NCBI RefSeq assembly: GCF_028453695.1
Contig: NC_135775.1
Coordinates: forward strand, 12,358,746-12,422,745
Direction: 5' to 3'
From: Augochlora pura
Taxonomy: Eukaryota > Arthropoda > Insecta > Hymenoptera > Halictidae
DNA length: 64,000 nt
Translations under genes and position numbers: made by a program
Shown: in pieces, positions 1 to 12,322 of the stretch
Position numbering within the stretch: the stretch's first letter is position 1
Layout of the letters: the number at the start of each line of letters is the position of its first letter
The notes under the pieces: generated by a model
Seen by the model: the letters and a program-made list of their open reading frames with translations, nothing else
The model's database searches: none
Told to the model about the DNA's origin: nothing

Positions 1-894
1 CAGGGAATTTACTGCGGCTGTCCATATTCGCTGGGCGAAATCTACTTAACCCAATTCGAGGCGATCCGCGGCGATTTATAGTACCCATTGATTCTAATAG
101 AATCGAAATCCCTATCGTTTCGACGGCGGCATCACTCAAATACCGGGACGAGTGACTTAACGCGGCTACACCGGGATCGAAATAATCGTATCGGCGAATT
201 AAACTCTACGGTTCATCGAGATTTCTCTGTTGGCTCCGGTAGGAATCGATGCCATGATTCTTCCCGGCGCAGAAACAGGCGAGACGCATCGACTCGAGTA
301 ATCGTATTCTTTCGACCGGAAGGCCATTCGTCACCCTGATGTATCGTTATGACTCCGCGAATGATTCTCCCTTCTTGCAACCAAGTTTCTGCCCGCTACA
401 CGGGAACACACTATAAGCCGTAGTTTATGTGTTCGCGAACTTCTGAAATCCACGCCGCTTACAGTGTCCCACGGAAACACTAATTTATCAGAGACTTGTG
501 TCATGAATAGTCCCTATGCAATTTCCGGTCGTCATTGATTACTTCCATCGGATGTATAATTTTCGTCTCCTCCACTGAACAATTTGTCATGGAAAATATA
601 ATATTGTAAGGATTAATTTAAGACGCAATTAAATAAATAATATACGCAATTTAAGTAACAATAATAGTTTATTCTCCATTGTGCTACAACTTTTCTTAAC
701 AATGACAACGACGGCAACGATTTCATTCCTTTACGGCTCCGCTCTGGACGCCCTTACTTTTCCATCTTCTCCCTCATTCCTTCTTTCTCTTCACTGCATT
801 TTTTTACTATTTTTTCTCTTCAATGCACTCTGTCTCACTTTATCTCACTTGCTATATTACTCTTACTCATTCTGCCTCTCCCTCTCTCACGCAC
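1..894. other. No gene recognised; unique sequence
   Basis: Mixed-composition sequence with CpG-rich stretches near the left edge and a pyrimidine-rich stretch from about 770. The open frames here are short and start at arbitrary ATGs. They have low-complexity Ser/Leu/His translations where the CT-rich tract is read, and no domain can be seen. I see no splice-bounded exon I would defend. Confidence 0.5.
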
Positions 895-916
895 ACTCAC
901 TCACTCACTCACTCAC
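895..916. repeat. (ACTC)n microsatellite
   Basis: About five tandem ACTC units, preceded by a CT/CA-rich stretch. It is a simple repeat. The Ser/His/Leu-rich open frames crossing it are produced by the repeat. Confidence 0.9.
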
Positions 917-2929
917 CGAAGCAGAACTTCAACAACCTATGCAGTAAGAACGGAATACTCAAAACTGCCCACGCAGTCCTAACCACTTTGCCGGCATCCA
1001 TTCCAAGCATTCAGTAATTTATGGTACTCATTCTCGATCACTCTGTTTTTCATTCTCGGAAAAAATCATACAGTACCAAATATGTCCCTTGCAACAATAA
1101 CCAAATATCAACGTTGGTAACAATAGAAAACATTACACGAGAATTGAAGTTTTTGACACGCTATTAAAAAAGTGGCCTTTTAAGAATGTTAAGCAGAAGG
1201 ACGAATTTCTGTATTTTATGAAAACCTCCACATCCAAGGTGCGGAACTTTTATTACGGTTCAGGTATACCTGTAAGTATGATAGGCACAAAAATGCGTAC
1301 TGCCGCTTGGCTTACCAGTTCTTCTGTGCAGTCCGTGCTATTCGTATCGTGCGCCTATTGGTATAATTATATTTTTTACACCGCACCTTCCTATCTTCCA
1401 CTACATATATTTATTTACACTGGTTTTACGCTACACGAGTGTTTCATTCCACACAACCCCTCAACAACGAACTTTTCCTATATTGGAAAAGTCGTCATTT
1501 TAAAATACAGAAAAGAAATAAATTTTTCTCTTACAAATGTGTGTCAACTGTGTCTCAATCAATTATCTCTGCCACAAGTTCTAAAATAGGCTCCTGTAGT
1601 TGGAGCATTGTAAATTTTTACGGACGATTTGCGCATTGGCTGGGAAAATGTTGAGCCCTTGAACGAAACTGCATCTTCTCGGGTCGTGCAATGTGTCACG
1701 GACCGCTTTGTGTGTCTCGGTTTCGACTGGCCGCTGCAATGGCAGTAGTTTTATCGCTAGTTACGGGAAACTTCGCACCCGCGAAGTCAACCTGATCCCG
1801 GCCGTAAATAAGCCGCCCCGACATTGCTGTTCTCCGCACAAGTAGCACCGTAAAAATTAAGTTGCAGCCGGCTAAAGGTCAGGGTGCAGAGAATTTCGTA
1901 ATTACTGCAACAGCCCGGTAGTTACTTTAATGATCCAATTTAGCAATTAAGCGTAATTACGTGTTATTCGTAATTTTTGCCGGGTTCGACGCGACTCCGG
2001 GGGGGAAAGGCGAATCGGCTCGTGCTTTATAGATGGAAGCTTGCGCGATGGTACACGGAACGTTATGCATAAAATTATCGGACGGTAATCGTGCCGCGTT
2101 ATCGAACAATCGGGACTAATTTTCGCGTGTTCCGTACCGGCGATTGACGTCTCCTGACACGGACGCGCGCGACGCTTCCGCTCTCGCGAAACGGCTCCTC
2201 GATACTGGTTTTCTATCGATTGTTTCGTCTTATCAGTGTCCCTGCAACGAGACAGAACAATTTCTTTCTCAGACGCCGCTAACCGATATCGTACAATTTA
2301 TGGTCGCCACGTTCAAAGTAGTGGAAGGAAGGCTTTACGAGCGGATTCGAGCACCTGGCGACTGTTGAATTAGAAGAACACGACGAATGGATTATTTTCA
2401 ATATTTCTAGTGTAACTAAATTGCTCCCGCGAAACGTATTTGCGGTCGTCCAATACGTTTTATTCTGCGGTGACACACCTGCAATGGCGCCATTGACAGA
2501 GATTTACGTTTCCGCGCGTGTCCCAGTCTCTCAATTCTATTGATTCTTTGTCAAAGTATTTGTACAGTTCCGATTGAGAGTGTACATTCTACAATAAGCT
2601 AATATGTTTACGATGCATACAAATTTATCATACCGTAGCGTATCCAGCAACGAACGGTTCCTCTGATTAAATCATACTGCTACAACAAACGCGGGGAAAT
2701 ACAAAAAGAAAATAGTACTATTGATGGCTACTCGGCATCCTCACTTTATCTGTTTTTTATAAATTTACACATATGTACCTCTTGTAAAATTTATGGGTAA
2801 TAAATTACATTTATAGTAAGCATATTTGTATGCTTTTATATCTTTTTTATACAAAGTATACAGCACAGTTATTATTGAATACAATAATTTTACATAAAGG
2901 ATACACCAAGATTATGGCACGTTCACGGT
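917..2929. other. No gene recognised; unique sequence
   Basis: AT-rich sequence with a CpG-rich island at roughly 1680-2200 that contains many TAATTA-like cores (for example around 1895-1970). Such islands are common in hymenopteran noncoding DNA and may be regulatory, but nothing in the sequence proves it. No protein domain is seen in the open frames at 1218-1654 or 2144-2368. Confidence 0.45.
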
Positions 2930-3375
2930 GGTATTAGGATTGATTTAGGGCAATTTTAACCCCTTGCCGCACTTTAACGAGTCTGACTCGTGATGGATAT
3001 TTCTAGTAATAACCTGTTAGGTATGAATGTTTATCCGTTCCTTTAAGTAGAAATCAAATTTTATTCTCTTGCAGCAATATTTAAAAATTCAAATAAACGT
3101 AAGCACACAATACATATAAAATTCCTTTTTCTTCGAAAAAATTAGTGCCATCGAAGAATTTCTAGCCATAGTAATTATAATAAAAATGATACGGGAAGGG
3201 GTTAACAGTTTTAAAGTAAACTTTGAGCACATTTAGGGTAGTTTTAGAATCAGGGTACATTTAGGGCATATTTAGAGTCATTAGGACAGTTTTGGGGTAG
3301 ATTCAGGGCAGTTATAGAGCAGTTTTAGGGTAGATTCAAAGCTGTTTTAGAGCAGTTTTAGGACTATTTCAGGGA
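2930..3375. repeat. Degenerate short tandem repeat interrupted by a MITE
   Basis: Loosely repeated words such as TTTAGGGCAGTTTTAGAG recur from about 3210 to 3375 (TTTAGGGTAG, TTTAGGGCAT, TTTTGGGGTAG, TTTTAGAGCAG). One more unit lies at about 2935-2955, left of the TTAA element. The period is near 12 bp and imperfect. The MITE therefore appears to have inserted into a pre-existing array. Confidence 0.65.
2956..3205. mobile_element. TTAA-flanked (piggyBac-type) MITE, 250 bp
   Basis: Begins TTAACCCCTTGC and ends AAGGGGTTAA, so the terminal inverted repeat is about 10-12 bp and includes the TTAA that piggyBac-family transposases duplicate. Just inside the left end is a palindrome, ACGAGT-CTG-ACTCGT (about 2978-2992). 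There is no coding capacity. Length matches the other ~250-bp TTAA elements at 26324, 33239, 43493 and (after removing an insertion) 48721. Family assignment rests on the TTAA target and the CCC-type ends; mobilisation by a piggyBac transposase is inferred. Confidence 0.85.
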
Positions 3376-6047
3376 AGACAAAAAACTCTTTTGTATATTG
3401 TAGACTTCTAAACAGCATTATTGATTTTTGTGTTGTATATACATTTCTACATATAAATACGCAGTCAATAATATTTAATTTTACAAACTGTGCGTAAATA
3501 TATGTTCGCGATTGTATGTATCTATAACAGCTGCCGAAGAGAAATTAACGGTAAAGTGGTACAATATTTCTCCTTCTAAAGCAAACATAAAAATTGTGAA
3601 TATGCAAATGGCATTTGCATAGGACCTTTCATTAAGAAATCTCTTTGAAACTTCCAGCATGCCAACACCTTTCCCAAATTGTCTTGTAAAATTACGCCAG
3701 CCTTCATTTTGTTATTCGAACCTCCAATTAGTCCTCCAAATTATGCCTCTGATTAGCATTCGCCGCTCAAAGGATCCCTCCTTCGAAATGAAACTCTCGT
3801 GGAAACCGGACGGAGGCCTTGGCCAAGTTTGGTCGCAAGTTTAGCTGAAAATTGTGAAGTTTCGAATGCGCGGGAAGCGGGTTCATTGAATTTCTTTCCG
3901 TCGCCTATGGCGCGATGTTCTTCAAAGAGGTTTTAGGAATGAAATCTGCGGAAATATCGCCAGAGGTAGCGATACAGGGTGGTAACAGGGTGTCTTACAC
4001 GGGTACCGTGCGCTGTTTTCCGCGAACGGATGCATGGGAAGCCGCAAAAATTCGGCGAAGAAGACAAAGGAAAGAGGGGAGAAAGTTCCCCTGGAGCTCG
4101 TAACGCCTCGTAATTTATGATCTCTAACGTACGGCGGTGACAGCGAAGGAAAGTTCTGCCCGGGTGTACTTCCGCTCTCCTACTTTCCTTCTACGCTCCC
4201 TCACGGCGGCGATACAAATGCCGATCGTAAAAGCGATTTTCCCTTCCTCGCCGGTATCTCTTTTTCGTGGTGCCGCGGTCTTCCTCGCCTCCGTTATTTC
4301 ACCAGAAATGTTCGAGACAACAAAGACTTATTAGATTCCTGTTGCGAGTGATGCGACCATCCCGTTCCGAAAGACCGAAACTCGATTTCCTCGGAACCAA
4401 TTTGTACTGACGCTCCGAAATAATACGCTTTATTAGCCCGCCAGACTGGTACGTCGTCCCGGAGGTAGAAACGTTTCGAAAAAAAGACTACAATAGCTAG
4501 ATTTGCGATCCGCGTCGCACAGATATCCCAAATTCCGACAACGTGGTCAGAACCCCAAAGAATGAATTTTTCCATAGATTTATTTTAACCACGAAGGAAA
4601 TAGTCATATTTCTCTGTTACAAAAGAGAGCACATGTGTGATTTATTCAGTGTAAATCATAGGTATAACTTCAGTTACAAAATATTTTATTCGATTTCGTG
4701 AAAGGGATGCTACGTTTCTAACTAAGTAGAATGTCTTTCAATATTTTTAGTGTAAATAAAACATGCAAAAAATTATGCATTTGTTTTCTTGTCACAGCAA
4801 ATTCTAACTGCTTGCCAGCGGTACCGTGTCATTTCTGACAACAGAACCTTTTATCTTTTGTTTTTATAATGTCTAAGGTGCACTAATTCAGCATCGGTCA
4901 AATGTGTATGTATTTCAGAATTTCTGGAAATTCGTGTATACGTGAAAATATTTTAAAAACATTCCTATTCAGAAAATTTATGGAAGTGTTACAGTAGCCG
5001 TGCTATATAAATCGTTTGCGACAGTTTAACAAGTACTTAAAAAATGATTAACAGTAAACATCAAGGTGTAGCACCCCCGTTACACGAATTCCACGCATTT
5101 TAGTGGCTCTTCCACGAATTATGAAGCTTTACAACGTAGTTACAACCTGCAACGACTGACCCCAGAGCAGAGACATATAGGTACTCACGAGGTGCTTATT
5201 TTTATGGTGAAATATGAGCAAGAATGCAAGAATGGGAATTCTTCAGGACACCATAAAAACTTGTGGATACCGTGGATTCAAGGAAATATGGCACCAGGTC
5301 GATAAAGTATGGTAAGTTAAATCGGAGGTTAAATGTTTTATTAAAATATTCCACCTTCTGTCAAATATACTTTCATTACTGTTTTCGTTCTTGCAATATC
5401 ATAATGCAGAAAATTTCAATGAATTCGTAGAATAAATTAAGCTTAAAAACTTTTTCGAATTCGCTTCCTTTCGATAGCATCGTTATTCACCTCTGAGTTA
5501 AAATCCTAATCCAAGAACTTGCGTTTCGCAAGTAGCCTTAGCTTTCACAGCTTCATAAAATTTTGTACGCTCTTCTCGCTTGAATTTCAATCCATTACGT
5601 TCTATGAAATTTATGATATTTCATTAAGACCGAAAATTTAAGCAATCTATAACATTTGAGAATTTGTATCCTTTTTATTAAAGCTACACCTGTTCCCGCG
5701 TGTCAGAGATAATTAGAACATCGAAAATCATTAGTGTTTGATTATTAGTTTTATGAGATATGTTCCAATCCCTCCCGAATTTGTCAATACCGTCCAATAC
5801 CGTATCATACCATAAAATGGAGCACCATATTATCCGCTTAGAAACTGATTTTCATATTAAGAATAATTTCCGATCTGCATGTTTAGGAAATACAAGAAAA
5901 TGTGCTTATCGAAAGAAATTACATTTACAATAAGATATATTCTAATCGATGTAACAAATATTCTACTTCTTCAAGCAAAACAGAAAGCGTTTGGATTGAT
6001 TTGCCAAAGGATTTCGATAGATAGATACTTACGTATTATAATAATAC
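3376..6047. other. No gene recognised; unique sequence
   Basis: AT-rich with a CpG-rich patch at about 3770-4600. The open frames at 3659-3844, 3915-4103, 4137-4334 and 4294-4575 (minus) overlap one another, encode no recognisable domain and look like composition effects. The stretch 5020-5350 shows no repeat structure I can name. Confidence 0.45.
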
Positions 6048-6801
6048 TGTACGGGGCTCGTGGTTAATCTTTCGATTGTTCGAGCACTATGAGAAACTTG
6101 CACGACCTGTGCCGACCAACGGTAATATTTAACTAACTCGAAGGACCACCTCCCCTAGCAGGAGGAAAACAAATAGGACAAGTTTTGTGTTAACAACTGT
6201 ATTTCGATAACAATGACCCAGTGCGCCACCAACAAATTGGCGTATGGGGACTATAACAAACTTGACCTATGTACAACCAGCACGTCACCAACAAATTGAC
6301 GTGTGGGAACGAAGAACTATGTAACCAACTAATGTGTGTAACGACTAACTAGCCGAGGCCCGGACTTCTACCCTTGATATAGTCCGCGGGCCTCCCTACC
6401 ATCTTAGCTAGGGGGTGGGTACCGGGGAGAGTCGCCCAATCCGCAAGGTTTTGACAAGGAAACTAGACTTTCCCTCGGACAACGCTTGGGACCGAGGAGG
6501 GGGTGCCGCGGACGCTTCCAGAAGAGTCCCGTTCCGAGATGCGGGCCTCCGGAAGTCCCCAACATGTGCGTTGCAGCCTGCTAAATCCGTGTCCAACTTT
6601 CGCGACTCTCCCAAGTCCCTTGCCGAGGACCCATAGATTTATGGCCGGTAATGCTGGTAAAACACTTCCGATGAGCGATGCGCCCCGAGACCGGCCGAAA
6701 TTACTATTTTAGAAAGCGCGGGTGACAGGCCCACACCGTAGCCAATTTCGACCGTCCCGAGCGCGCGGTCACCGCCATAAACCGTCGAGCGGGCCTCGAC
6801 A
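6048..6801 (+). mobile_element. Solo LTR, family A, copy 1 (754 bp)
   Basis: Starts TGTACGGGGCTCG and ends GGGCCTCGACA (TG...CA ends). It is flanked by a perfect 5-bp direct repeat, AATAC, at 6043-6047 and 6802-6806. The whole element aligns, inverted, with 13537-14293, including both ends (GCTCGTGGTTRAT near one end, CCGCCATAAA near the other). It is GC-rich against AT-rich flanks. No gag/pol, primer-binding site or second LTR is next to it, so it is most simply a solo LTR left by LTR-LTR recombination. A 5-bp duplication fits Gypsy, Copia or BEL elements; the superfamily cannot be told from the LTR alone. The open frames at 6408-6712 are incidental. Confidence 0.85.
6223..6304 (+). repeat. 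Two tandem hairpins with compensatory changes inside LTR A
   Basis: Hairpin 1 (6223-6243) has stem GCGCCA/TGGCGT around the 9-nt loop CCAACAAAT. Hairpin 2 (6280-6304) has stem GCACGTCA/TGACGTGT around the identical loop. At the third pair from the loop, C-G in copy 1 is T-A in copy 2, so pairing is kept. Another pair is G-T in copy 1 and A-T in copy 2. The two hairpins lie in a tandem duplication about 57 bp apart. The counterpart region of the inverted LTR A copy lacks them and holds a different short duplication (about 13980-14075). Confidence 0.7.
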
Positions 6802-7096
6802 AATACTATGTATAATAATATGTATGTATAATAATACTATACCTAATATAAAAATATCAATATATTTTAATATAATAATGATACGATAAGTAAATATATG
6901 TAAATTATGATATCGTACTACTCTTCTACTCGCAAACATAGCCTAATTATCATAATAATGCTGGTAATTACTCTGACTTCGGTGACGTAGTAATTGTACT
7001 GCATGTCAGTTTCGTTATTTGCTATCATAATACCGATAATGAATTAAAACTGGATCTGGATTTGCGCTTAAAAATACTTTGGAAATTATAACGAAA
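6802..7096. other. AT-rich spacer, no gene
   Basis: AT-rich with short TATAATAATA runs directly after the LTR target duplication. No coding or repeat structure beyond simple AT richness is seen. Confidence 0.5.
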
Positions 7097-7256
7097 CAGG
7101 GAAACCGTAAAAATTACCGACAAAATCCGGTATATTTATAAAGCGGTATGACGTCATAAAGGTATTTTCGTATTTCGGTTTTATTAAGGGTATCAAAGGT
7201 ACGACCTAAAAATATCGGTGTAATATCGGTATTTTACGGTTCGGTAAAAGTCCCTG
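7097..7256. mobile_element. Short CAGGGA-ended inverted-repeat element (hAT-like MITE)
   Basis: Left end CAGGGAAACCGTAAAAATTA and right end GGTAAAAGTCCCTG form an inverted pair: CAGGGA outermost, then ACCGTAAAA-type sequence on both arms with a small offset. CAGGG ends are typical of hAT elements. I do not see a clean 8-bp target duplication (TAACGAAA on the left, ATTTAAGC on the right), so the hAT assignment is tentative and the copy is probably old. Confidence 0.5.
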
Positions 7257-10120
7257 ATTTAAGCTTGTCATCGACAAGTGTAATTCTCCAAAGTAATTTT
7301 TTCTTATCCCCATCTTGGCCCCGACCCCCTATTTACCAGATCCAATCCCTCACGCCCCCTTCGAATTTCTCACTACAGAGAAAATGCTTTGGCAAAAGGA
7401 TTTGGCAAACTCAGGCGATTTTACTGCCACTTATCCATCGTTCGGCAATTCCCAGTTTTAGACCTTCTTTCGATTCACTCTTGCGGCGAAGAGTGTTGCT
7501 AGGCACCGGAAGAAATCCGTCTATCTCTTGGCTATTTGGCAGCATGAACGTCCCAGCCCCCTAATATCGCAGCGCGGCGTCTGTCCCCTGTTCGATTCTG
7601 CCAACCTGTGTTTTATTTTGCATTCATTTCGTAGAACTGATCCGTCAGCTGGTTTGCTCCGCCCTGACGTTACAATAATTCTGCTACCATGTGCTGGGTT
7701 CTTCCGCTGCCTCCAGTTCTCGACAGCAGCGCAACACACAGCTCGATCGATTCGTAATGGAAGCAGCTCCATGTAAATTATTCCGAAAGATAGATGAACC
7801 GATCCGACGAACCTGTTAAATCGTACGACCCACTGTCTTCTTCGCTGGAGCTAAACGCGTTCGAATGATTTCTTCTTCGCCCGATACGAAGCGAATAGAC
7901 AAAGCAAGCCATCGTGACGCTCGATCAATACCGTAAATCGTTTCGATTTTATGATTATTCGAAGACTTCTGCAGGCTCTCTCGACACGGATCGTGAGAAA
8001 TTCCTTATCAAACTTTCGATGCATCGACTCCGTCGAATCGCGACGAGCTGGCTCCGAGTTTTATGAAATCTCTTACACGGAGTTGCCGAGGAATTCGATC
8101 AGGCCTGATCGAGCTTAACTACTTGCGCGGAGAATGCTGCGACAGAAATCGGAGACGAATATCCTTGCCCCGTTGATCTTCACGATATGTAAGCTCTGTA
8201 TCCCTAATTTCACTAAACGCGTCTAAACACCAACTTCGATGTTATTTAAAATATAATTATTTATTTCCTTCGTAAATTGAATAGACTGTTCAAGTATTTT
8301 CTGTAATTGTTTGGAACTGTAATAACTACATAGCAGATATGCACGATAAATATGCAAAATGTATACGACATTTACGCACGAAAAATATGTAAACATGCGC
8401 CATATTATCTATATACTATGATATATTAAATGCTAAGCCTAATGTTGAGTATCGAGAAATGTTTTACAGTTATTCCGACATATATGCATCAGATTACAGT
8501 ACGGTATAAGCATTTTGCTGTATCGTATATTAAAAATTATATTGATATTCCAAAATTATGTTCCTTCCGCATAATAGATCCTGAGATCATTTGAAGTAAC
8601 TTTTTTTTTAGAGAAAATGCAATCTGCGGCTTTATTATTTAGTAACGAAAAACGACGACCGATGAAGGACGAGAAAGAATAAGAAAAATAAGAAAAAATT
8701 TGTTCAAACGTTCTGCACGAAGAAATGAAATTACCTATAGATCAGTGAAAAAGAAACATAATTGTTATCGCAACTCGAAACTTCTATTGTTTCAGCCAAA
8801 ATGAAATGTTTGATGAGAGATTCGGAGGTTTTAGGAGCGACGATTCATTTAAAAGTCAGTTCTCGGCGACGATTAAATTAAAAGTCTCCTCGAATCTGCT
8901 CTGAGCGAAATGGGGCGTGTCTAATTTTGATTAATCCCATTGACGTACGTGAAAATAAAATGGAGACTGGAAGGAACGGAACGAAAAACGATCGATGTCG
9001 TTCCCATTAATGATCGCGTCTTCGATCGCTCCGAGGACCAGCTTTAAGCGATACATCTACGATGAGTCAACAAGGATTGGTGTATTCCTTAATGGATTTC
9101 TTATAGCCAAGGGGAGTGGGACGACCGAATCAGACTGCATTTCTATCTCTTGGAACGTTTCAAAATGATCCGGATGATAGGACTCGCTTCGTCAGAGAAC
9201 CTGAAACTGATTTCCCGTGCTCGACGACGAAACTTCTTGGGCAGCATTGAAACGAGATCTGTCCTTCTTATGGGTAAATAAATTCAACGATTTTGTAAAT
9301 ATCGCGATGTAAAGGATCGTACGTTGGGAGCATGAAAAATATTTTTCTTTTCTGCTAGATTCCTGATGTGTTCAAGGAGTCTACAAGTTCTCTTTCATTA
9401 CCTTATTCTTATGGTATCTAACGAATGATTTATTTATTGAAATGTTACGGAGGTGTGATACATTTTATGGTGCTGTATACTTAGTCTTTCAGTTAAAATT
9501 TAAAAATTGGAATGTTCACCATTTGCTAAATAAAAACAATGAAATCTAAATGCAAATACTTTTCATTCAAGTTTGTGATTAATTTTACAAGATACTCCAT
9601 GCTTATTCTTATTGAAAATTGCTTACCTCCAAAAACTGTTTTTTGGTCCCTTTTAATATTAAAGTCTTTAATAATCGTTCAGTTTATGTCGCAATGCGAA
9701 ATAATATTTATTTTGTGAATTGTAGCATACTTATAAAGAAAAGTCAATACTATCTTGTCAGTTGAACAGTTGAAAGACAAATTGAAACCCGTAAACATGA
9801 CATAAAAGCAACATTTTATTCCGTGACATAAATAACGATATAAAAGTATTCTCAGAATTTATTTAATATATTGACTTTGCTCATACTACCCTTGACAACA
9901 AGTGTACTCCTAGCAAAGACAAGATTGTTCCTTAAATGCTGCGACGTAAATATGAAAGTTTTAGAATCTTTAAATTGGACATAATCGACACAAAATAAAC
10001 GCTTTAGTTTATTTTGAAAGAAAATTGTTGGCCAGACGTGAATTTGGTAAAAAATAAAACATATTGATCAAATTCTTCGCGTGGAAAACGGTAAGGTAAC
10101 AGTGTCGCAGTCAACAATCT
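7257..10120. other. No gene recognised; unique sequence
   Basis: A CpG-richer patch at about 7265-8170 holds overlapping open frames on both strands (7265-7564, 7521-7776) without a recognisable domain. From 8200 to 10080 the sequence is AT-rich. No repeat or RNA gene is identified. Confidence 0.45.
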
Positions 10121-10274
10121 TGCACCACGTAATCGTGCATCTTGTAATCGTTCGTCACGTAAAATCGTGCACCACGTAATCATGCGCCACGTAATCGTGC
10201 ATTTTCTAATCGTGTATCACGTAAAACCGTGCACTACGTAATCGTGCACTATGTAATCTTCCACCCTGTAATCT
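10121..10274. repeat. 15-bp minisatellite, about ten units
   Basis: Consensus unit TGCACCACGTAATCG, with two units two bases longer (CACGTAAAATCG, CACGTAAAACCG). Ten consecutive diverged units run from TGCACCACGT at 10121 to CTGTAATC at 10274. The unit junction creates the interrupted palindrome CACG-TAAT-CGTG, a TAAT core flanked by CACG half-sites, recurring every 15-17 bp. Confidence 0.85.
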
Positions 10275-10403
10275 CGTGGCATATAAAACTTCGAGCTGCG
10301 ATAACTTAAAACGACGAACGCGTGACTTTCGACGTTTTACCTTGCAATCCACACAGCGAAAGTTTTCACACGATCACCCAACAGCGACGTGATTCATCGG
10401 GAG

Positions 10404-11066
10404 TCATTCTACAGAGTAGGAGAGTTGCCGAGTAACCGGATCCCTTCCGCAAGACACGTCAAACGTTTGCACACAGATCCGTATCGTTATCGAACGACTA
10501 GCGAAACAGATACACCGTGAGCTTGCGGCAACACAGTTCAAGGGAGAATGGAGATCGGAAGCGACAAAGACATAAAAGGAAAGAGAGTAAGAGAGAGAGA
10601 GAAAGCGGAGGAGAGAGGGGAACCGGAAGCGAGCCATTAAAGATAATCGAGTTACTGGTGGGAGATTTAACAACGATCCCGAAGAAGTTGCCACGACCCT
10701 CCATTGCGGCGCGCGATCGATCCAGCCGGCAGGAACCGCGGGATATCGTAACGTCGCGCGGTCACGGTACATAACTTGTTGCACGCTGTTAACAATGCTC
10801 TCGCGAGGGGTCGATAATAATCGCAGGCTGCGTGCTGGTTCGCAGTTGCGACCACCAATAAAACAGAAAGAACGGAAGCGGAACAGAGAAGCAATGAAAT
10901 CTCCACTAAACGGGACAGAAGGGAACTCACCACTGTTCTGTGAAACAACGTTCGCCTTTTTTTTTTCAAAACTCTTCGTCGGACCAAGTACTAAGAGTCG
11001 CCCTATGTTCTTTTTCTTCGTTTCCTGAACGTCGCTTCCGGCGGCGACATACTTATCTGCGCACAT
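10404..11066 (-). other. CpG-rich, stop-poor block with a 220-codon open frame; coding status unproven
   Basis: The minus-strand frame is open for 220 codons, but other frames on both strands are also open for 68-106 codons in the same interval. This is the pattern of a GC/CpG-rich patch rather than a proven exon. The translation is Ser/Arg/Phe-rich with runs of lysine and no recognised domain or signal sequence. A GA-rich tract (10577-10620) lies inside, of the sort found in insect promoters. It could be a 5' UTR or promoter island, or plain noncoding DNA. Confidence 0.2.
10577..10620 (+). repeat. GA-rich tract (GAGA-type)
   Basis: GAGAGAGAGA-containing purine stretch inside a CpG-rich island. 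GAGA-factor sites in insects have this sequence, so a promoter role is possible, but it may be a simple repeat only. Confidence 0.55.
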
Positions 11067-12322
11067 TTCACTTGGTAATGGATTTGAAAAAACCCAAGCG
11101 CCAAATGCGTGCTGAGTCGCGCGGAAATGGCTCGCTCGGGACGTCGCAGAGTGAGAAAAAATGACGAAGTTTGCGTCGACATCGTAGGGAAAGCTATAAA
11201 GGATGTAGCATGACCAATTTCAGATATTGAAAAGTTACGTTCAATTTTGGTTTGTCCATTATGACATGTGACTGAGGTTTTCAAATAGTTTCACAAACAT
11301 TTAATTTGATTGTATGTAGTGTATTTATTCATATGTATATAATTGAGAGAGAGTTAATATACATATAAACATATACATAGACAAACTTACAGTGTGCACG
11401 CCCATCTTGAATTACATAACATAAAGAATCTACATTTTAAAATCACTCAAATCCAAAATCTTAACGAGAAAAATCAAAGTTAACATAAATTTTCAATGAT
11501 AAAAACTCTTTGTGCGACATTCTCTATAACTTGCCATTACTGTAAAAAATTTTAAGTTTTTATATACACTTGGTTACTTTTTCCTACTGTTTGTCTGATT
11601 TAAATACAAGTAGCTGTAGAACTATCTGTGTAATTTCGAAAAATAGTTCAATCTAAATAACGGTTTGCAATATGTATAACAATAAATATAATATAATAAT
11701 AATATAATAGTAAATAATAGTATATGTTTTTTATTGGTGTATTAACATGATAATACTGCGGCGTAGCTATTACTAAATTAATATCACAGTAGTAATGTTA
11801 CTAAAATTACAACGTTATCATATTTCGTACGGATCCTGTTATGCTGTAAATTATGTTAGAACGAAATTTTTTCAAATAAATAGAGTTTAATGTTTTCTAT
11901 TATTTCTTAACGAAGAAAGTGAAGATAAATAAAAATTAAGAACAAAACGCATAGGTTAATAATGCCATTAACAAAAATATCATTTAATAGTGAAATAAAA
12001 GATTTGTTAGTGAAGATTAGTCTACGAAAGAAGATACAAATAGAGAAGCTGAGACTGTTCGATGATATCTGTTACATTGAATAAGTAATACAAGGAACGT
12101 TTGGAACCGAATTACAATCTATATCAATACACAAATGATGATTACGTTTATGTGGTAAGTCAGATCGTTTCCCTACTGTACGAACTTGCTATACGCAGGG
12201 TTATCTCTATGCAAAACGTTGGTGTTTGCATTCCAGTTGGTAGACATTTGTATAATTTGAGTGATGCGCGACAGTGATTCATATGATCGAACCTTCATGA
12301 AAATTTCGTTGAAATAATAAAG
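11067..12322. other. No gene recognised; AT-rich
   Basis: AT-rich with simple ATA/TATA runs near 11330-11375 and 11680-11735. No coding signal is seen. Confidence 0.5.
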
